From Gymnopilus junonius (Eukaryota; Basidiomycota; Agaricomycetes; Agaricales; Galerinaceae), in assembly GCA_015501075.1 (NCBI GenBank), contig JADNYJ010000076.1:62001-126000 (forward strand): DNA of 64,000 nt, given 5' to 3'. Shown here in pieces: positions 58,536 to 64,000 of the stretch. Both the position numbers and the translations under genes were made by a program. A model generated the notes under the pieces. The model had not been told where the DNA came from. It did not search any database and worked only from the letters and a program-made list of their open reading frames with translations. Each line of letters opens with the position of its first letter. Position 1 is the first letter of the stretch.

Positions 58536-59373
58536 TCACGCCCCACTCGGTGTGTTCGTCCTTCCATTCCTGCTGCTCGTGCCGTGATAGTTTCTCCTGG
58601 AACTGAAAAAGCACCACGGACTCCGCCTTTTCTTTTCCTCTCGACCGCCCTTTTCTTTTTCATCCTCCCCCGCATTACCCGAATGTGGACCGAGCAGTCG
58701 ACTTAGGCCGTGTCCTGTTTTTCGTGTGGTGTGATGGAGGTCGTGCACCAGTGCTTTGCGACACCATTTGGGATGTATGGAGGGATTATGGGGTTGATGA
58801 ATAACGGTAACTTCGACCTGTTGAATTGGGAGAAAAATCATTGTTAGCAAAGAGGACGCGTACGGCACAGTATCGAAATAACCAGCGATGAAACAGCAAA
58901 TATGAATAAAAGATATAACGCACATCTTCACCTGGTCCAAGCCCTCTCTCAACGACCCTATCCTTTCCTTCAATCCACTCCCTAACACGATCCGACCCAT
59001 CAGGAGGGCTTTCAAAGTCTTCTTGAGGTATAGGTAGCGGCTCATGTGGCCAAATATGGTGATGGATCCACTTTGCGTGTTTCCTTTCTTTCTCCTTGTC
59101 GGGCAGAGGTGGCGGCTTGTGGTGCTCCTGCTCGTCCTCCTGATGCGGTTGTTGAACTTGAACGTGAACTTCGGGAGGATGGTGATGGTGGTGATGCGGT
59201 ACGGGTACATGGTCAAGGGACTCTGTGTGAGGGTGTGGCTGCGAGTGCTGGTGGCGGGGGTGATGCACTTCCTTTCTTGCAAGTTTGGAATCATCACCAG
59301 GTGGGCATACAACCACACCAACACCATCCACAAATCTCGCGTTGTCCGATGTTTCGTGTGAAGTGGTCGACAA
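58536..59373 (-). CDS. Hypothetical His/Pro-rich protein
   Basis: Complement of exons 58536..58817 and 58924..59373, 243 aa; a GTGCGT donor joins in phase. I recognise no family. The N-terminal 20 residues are conserved-looking ('NARFVDGVGVVVCPPG'). Residues about 35-110 are dominated by His, Pro and Glu, with one run of six His. Residues about 105-150 read like a compact domain ('WIHHHIWPHEPLPIP', 'DRVREWIEG'). Exon 2 continues 'VEVTVIHQPHNPSIHPKWC' and ends in a Lys/Arg-rich tail ('EEKKRRSPW'). There is no signal peptide. Metal binding by the His-rich part is possible but speculative. Without splicing, exon 1 would run on to a shorter alternative end. Confidence 0.5.
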
Positions 59374-61042
59374 GCGAGGGTAAAAGATTGCAGCGCACTG
59401 AGAGACTGGTTTAAAGAGGAGAAGGAATCAGTGGGTTAATGATGACGGAGAGGAAGGGAATAGTCGAACATAAGACTACTGCAGTAAGCAGGACTAAGAA
59501 CGCTAGTAACGCCTCTGCGACGTATATCTACGCCAGTATGCCAGTCAGAAGAGGATAAAAAATAGGGGGAAAGCATACTAACCCATTCCCGCTATAATAA
59601 TGAGAACATGTAGGAGACCTAAATGACCTGAGACAGGAGAAAGGCTACACGCACTATAAGTATGAACGCGCAAATGAGAATATAAAAGAGATGCGTAATT
59701 GAGTCTTTCAACTAATAAAAGTGAGGTTAGTAAATGATATTCAAAAGTTAAGATGGAGAAGTGATTGCAGGAAACTGGGCGATAAAGCTTAAGGAAGTAA
59801 TGATGAAACGGTGCTTACGGGGACATCAGAGTTCTTTCCTTGATGGGTCCTTCCGAATCTGGTCTGTCGTGTTACGTGTACCAGCACACTTTTCAAATTC
59901 AGAGGAATCTCAACCGCCGCAATTCCAACATCCAGCTGCAAATCGAAATATCAGGCAGGGGAGAAACGCCGACTGTAGGTAGAAAGAGGGCGATATATGG
60001 CCAAACGGTGGATGAGTAACTAGGAGGTGACTCTGAGACGCGGAACCTGATGTGGGTGGTGATGACGTCTAGGGGGCGGGCCGGCCGCATTATCTTATCT
60101 TATCACTATTTGCCTTGTATCCCCTTGGGTAAACACGACAGGCAAGCAACTGTCCAAACGGCCCAAAATGAGCACTTTTGTATAACAAAATGCTTATTAT
60201 TGAGCTAACTGGACAAAATGCTGCTATGCATGATTCTACTAAACATTGACAGCGGTTCGCCAGATCTCGACTTCCTGCAAACGATGTGCCCTTAAGACAC
60301 CTTCACCTGACGACGAGCGTCTACCATATTACAATTTAAGTTAACTATTGGATGGACTTCATAGCCAATAGACCTTTACCTTCCATATCAGCTTGAGTAA
60401 GCTCTTCTAACAGGCGCTCACCATCTTCATCAAAAGGAAAATCTGGTATAAGATGGTCAGTACATAAATAGCTATGTTGTGTAAGAGTGGTTGGATTCGA
60501 GGAATCACCTCGACCCGAAAGAAAATATTGACCAGATTCAATTCTTCCCTCCGAAACCATAGTGGAAAGGGTGGAAACTGGTGGAACGGACAGCTGACAG
60601 AGTCATGCCAAACTGGAAAGGAGGTCAGATATATTTGGGAGAAACTCGGTGCAAGTCAGAACCTCAGCTTATAATATGCAGGCTGTCAGAGTCCACCGCA
60701 CACTTCCTCCAAATCCACTGGGATGCCCCATTCGGTCGTAGAACAACGGTCGTTCTCAGGGTTGAATTTATTAGAAGAAATGAAATTATAAAATTATATT
60801 ATTCATAACAAGAGTATTGCATGTACAGTGGCAAGACAATGACAACGACATACGTGCACGCATATGAATTTAATAAGCGAATAGATATATAGATAAGTAG
60901 AGTACGATAACTTCTATGCAAGATCATGATCAATGCAGCGTCCCCAACAATGATGCGAAAACTCGACGACAAACGTACTCTACGTAAGTAGAAAAGGGGC
61001 ATCACCAAGAAAAAGTGCGACCAGCATCAAAATTATAATAAA
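59374..61042. other. Gene-poor gap
   Basis: 1.7 kb. A 71-aa minus-strand frame (60345-60560) is open but unsupported. Nothing else seen. Confidence 0.4.
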
Positions 61043-64000
61043 TTAAAATGAAGCCCTTGCTCCAACCTCAGCTCGTCCCGCATTGTCGACCTTAACCAAC
61101 CCATCAAACGAGAGCACGCCTCTCCACTCTGTGCGTATGCCCGCATACTCCTTCTCCTTCTCCTTGTTCACCCCCACACCCCCCGCACCCACACCGGCAG
61201 CACCATCAGCACCATCATCAGCATCACCCACAACGTCCACATCCACGTCCACGTCCACGTCCACATCCTCCTCGACCTCAAAACCCACACCAACACCCCG
61301 ACTCGTCTCCGTCCCACGTGGATCACGCTCCCCTTCCCCATTCGCATCTACTTCATCCAGAAGACGCATGTAGAGGAGGTGGGTAAGTCTCAGGCCAAGC
61401 GTCGGGCAGCGGTACCACGCTGTGTCGTCATCCTCATTTGAGAGAGAGGGATTCGAATAGGGATCGGCATCGGTGCCGCGGAAGTATGTGTGCAGAGTTG
61501 CAAGGAGGGACGATGCGGACGATGCGGAGGAGGGGAGGAGGGGGAGGAGGAGGTGAAGGAAGAAGAGGATGAAGAGTCGAGTTGATGAGGATGGTAATAA
61601 GCCAAATAACACAAAGCAAGACTCATCCCATCCTCTGGACGCGCACGCGGAGTCAGAATGCGGATCTTCCTCTGTTTCGTCTGCTGTGGTATATTTTGCC
61701 CGTATTGAGTGTACTCGGCTTCCTTTGTTTCTGACGATGGCGCCGATGACACTGACGCTGACGATGGCACTGATGTCGCTGCCGTTGATGATGAGGAGGA
61801 AGGAAAGAGATTGCGCTGGATAAATGCGCACCCAGTCCTCAACTGCTCATCTGTGAGGACCGTCTCTCCTTCGCGGTAGGAAGGCAGGTCGTCTGAAAGG
61901 AGCAGCCCTAGTTCTTGTTCTTTTCCTTGCTCGCGTTCTGGTTCTGGTTCTGGCTGTGGCTGTGGTTCTTGGTTGTCGTATCCACTTCTTAGCACTGAAC
62001 GCGACGATGATGGCGAAGACGACGAAGCGCCGAAAACGTCTTCATCTTCCTCCGCTTTACGGGCGGCACTAACACTACTGGCGATGGCGGTGGTGCTGTC
62101 GTCGTCAACAACGCATATAACCACCTTCCTGGTCCTGGAACGTCGAAGAGGCTGCTGCTGCTGCTGCTGCTGCTGTGCTTCGTCACCTGCACCCTGCTCA
62201 TGGACCGTACTCCCGCTCAAACCCCAGAAATCCACAACATCACCACCGCCATCATCATCGTCCAAAAAACCAACTTGAACACCCGAACCACACCCGACCT
62301 CCTGCAAACACATCCTCTGCTCCTTCCTCTCCATCTCCATCTCCTCTCGCACCCTCCTCTCCGCCCCAATCCTCTCCCTCCCTTTCCCCTTCCCTTTATC
62401 CCTCCCCGATATAAACGGATCAGTAAGATCCACCAACCCTCCTCGAATGAACGAGCTCCGTAATGGACTTTCGCCTATCCTCAGCCCAAGGCGCGGGAGG
62501 GACACGCCCCTCCTCTTCGCCATTGACATAGCGTTGGTGCCAGACCCAGACTGAAGACGCGAACGCGAGCGCGAACGACAACCACGATCAGGATCGAAAT
62601 CGGGATGGCATTGGGATTGCAATTCGGACGCGGACGTTGACCCACTAGAAGCCGCGCACTACTTGGTGTGCGCGGAGGCGATGGATCTGTATCGTCAAAA
62701 GAGGCGAACCGAGGCCGGCTCTGCGACCTCGTCCTCATCCTCGCTTCCGTTCGGGATATCACACCGCTCCTAGCTCTAAACACGGGTGTAGGCGACCGTG
62801 CGCGTGCGCCCGAAGCGGAAGATTGGGACGAAGTCGATCCGAAGGTGTCTTCTTCAAGTTCAGCTGCTTCTCTAGCATGAGTAGACGAGGAGCAGGATCA
62901 GGATCAGGATCAGCGCTCCCACTTCTGTCACCACTGCCGCTGCCGCTGCCGTCCTTGAGTGAGCGAATTCTCTTGGTGTCCTTAACATCATCCTCTTTTC
63001 CTTGTTCCTGCTCCTGGTTCTGCCTACTCTCTTCAGCACCGTCCTCAATCTTAACCTTGACCTTGGCCTCCCTAGCCACTGCTTTAGCTCTAGACACCTT
63101 CCGCCTCGGTAAATTCGGCGTGGGCGTATTCGACCCCCTGGAGTCGCGAAGGCCGGAGACGCAGGAGCATATCCAAATCCTGGTACGAACCTCGGAGTCG
63201 TCGCGATAGCCCGTGCAATACGAGGTGTGGAGGCTACTGCGGCTGCTGAGGACAGAGGCAGAGGGAAGGATGATGGGAGGGGTACGGACGAGGGTAAGGG
63301 TAGGGAAGAGGGTAAGGGTACGGACGAGGACAAGGGTAACGGTAGTGGTAGAGGTAAAGGTAGAGGTAGAGGTAAAGCACGCGACGCTGGTGGAGAAGGG
63401 CTCAGAGGGAGCTTGAGCGATGTGAGATATATGGGCGGGGCGAGTTCGTGCCGGGGGATGAAGGGGTGAGAGGGAGGAGGGGGCGTTTGAGGTGGTATTT
63501 CGACTTCAGCTCGGGCTTGAGCACGAGCGTCGACAGCGGGCACTGATGCTGGTTCCAGTGTGGAGTGGGAAGCAACACTTTTGGGCCCGACGGTAGCGAT
63601 GGGACCAGCTGGAAGCATGACTGGTCCAACAACGTCCGCTCCGACCTCGACCTTTACCCCGACCTCGACTTCGATCTGGCCTTTCGCCCTGGGATCCACA
63701 TTGGTTTTGGGCGTGGTCGTCATGGACTTTACTTCCGTCCTGACTAGCGTCTTCCCAGGAGTCTTCACCCGCCGCGGTAAATGCCCATGATGAGGCTGCA
63801 CGAACCCTTTCGCGCTCATCTTGGGTTCATTACTCGACATCATCGGCGTGGGGGTGGTGATGATTCCCAATGCGAGTCTCAAATTCGGTTTCGGTTTGGG
63901 TTTCGATTTAGGGTCCGAGGTGAAGTGAATTCCCGGAGCTGTGATAGGATGAGGATGGGGAAGGGGCAGCGGGAGCTCATCGAGCTGTATGTTGATGCTT
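61043..64000 (-). CDS. Large low-complexity protein, partial (5' end beyond window), several frame breaks
   Basis: The minus strand is open to the right edge of the window ('SINIQLDELPLPLPHPHP'), so the start is outside. The chain is rich in Pro/Leu repeats, Ser, Arg/Ser, a Gln run (about 62151-62174) and a Val-Asp repeat (about 61226-61268). Better-conserved islands are 'TPRFVPGFGYAPASPAFATP', 'FASFDDTDPSPPRTPSSARL', 'LSDDLPSYREGETVLTDEQL', 'KIRILTPRARPEDGMSLALC' and 'WYRCPTLGLRLTHLLYMRLL'. These lie in different frames, with shifts near a five-G run (about 63137-63141), near 62870, near 62650 and near 61530. No introns with plausible splice sites bridge them. It is either a decaying gene or one affected by base errors in repeats. 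Function is unknown. The end at 61043 follows '...VGARASF'. Confidence 0.5.

Noticed and set aside
57179..60344. Search for a Ste3-type receptor or a second CaaX peptide beside the pheromone gene
   Set aside because: No seven-transmembrane frame and no other short frame ending in a CaaX box was found.
60345..60560. 71-aa minus-strand open frame
   Set aside because: Reasonable ATG context but no known motif; too little evidence to call a gene.

Overview
This is a gene-dense stretch of a basidiomycete, almost certainly Agaricomycete, nuclear genome. Almost every multi-exon gene has GT-AG introns of about 47-75 bp. The gene families are typical of mushrooms: DUF6699, DUF4360, WSC, CFEM, NACHT and WD40 proteins, P450 families, a farnesylated CaaX mating pheromone and PIF/Harbinger elements. 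Coding segments were found by reading families and splice sites by eye. No database search was run, so family names rest on recognised motifs.

Layout. 1-7.7 kb: a cluster of five copies of a small gene family with a possible ubiquitin-like fold (one cut by the window edge, two intact, one frameshifted, one relic). A complete PIF/Harbinger DNA transposon (785-4306, 41-bp inverted termini) sits between two copies. 7.8-15.4 kb: one hypothetical nuclear protein, a long gene-poor tract, a decayed DUF4360 secreted-protein gene and a frameshifted DUF6699 gene. 15.9-20 kb: a dead NACHT (NLR-like) gene downstream of a WD40/coiled-coil/two-TM gene on the same strand. 20.5-31.4 kb: surface and secreted proteins, namely two tandem double-WSC proteins with identical 7-nt micro-exons, a type-B carboxylesterase, a CFEM GPI-anchored protein and a tiny 8-cysteine secreted protein. 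31.7-42 kb: a P450 cluster, all on the minus strand, with two members of one 12-exon family, a truncated duplicate of it, and one P450 of a different family. One P450 carries a 779-bp insertion with an 8-bp target duplication inside an intron. 42-53 kb: an F-box-like gene (51134-52819) and its decayed duplicate (43043-44397) bracket the mitochondrial methionyl-tRNA synthetase and a broken double-psi beta-barrel gene. 53-64 kb: a secreted protein with deaminase-like zinc motifs, an F-box-like gene, a mating pheromone precursor ending CIVA, a His-rich protein, and the 3' part of a large low-complexity gene that leaves the window.

How they fit together. No single pathway joins the region. The middle holds much of the cell-surface and secreted repertoire (WSC, CFEM, esterase, small cysteine-rich protein), next to a P450 cluster grown by tandem duplication. 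A recurring oddity is that five otherwise well-preserved genes are each off by exactly one nucleotide from a full-length frame. Either the assembly has indel errors or this haplotype carries many young null alleles.
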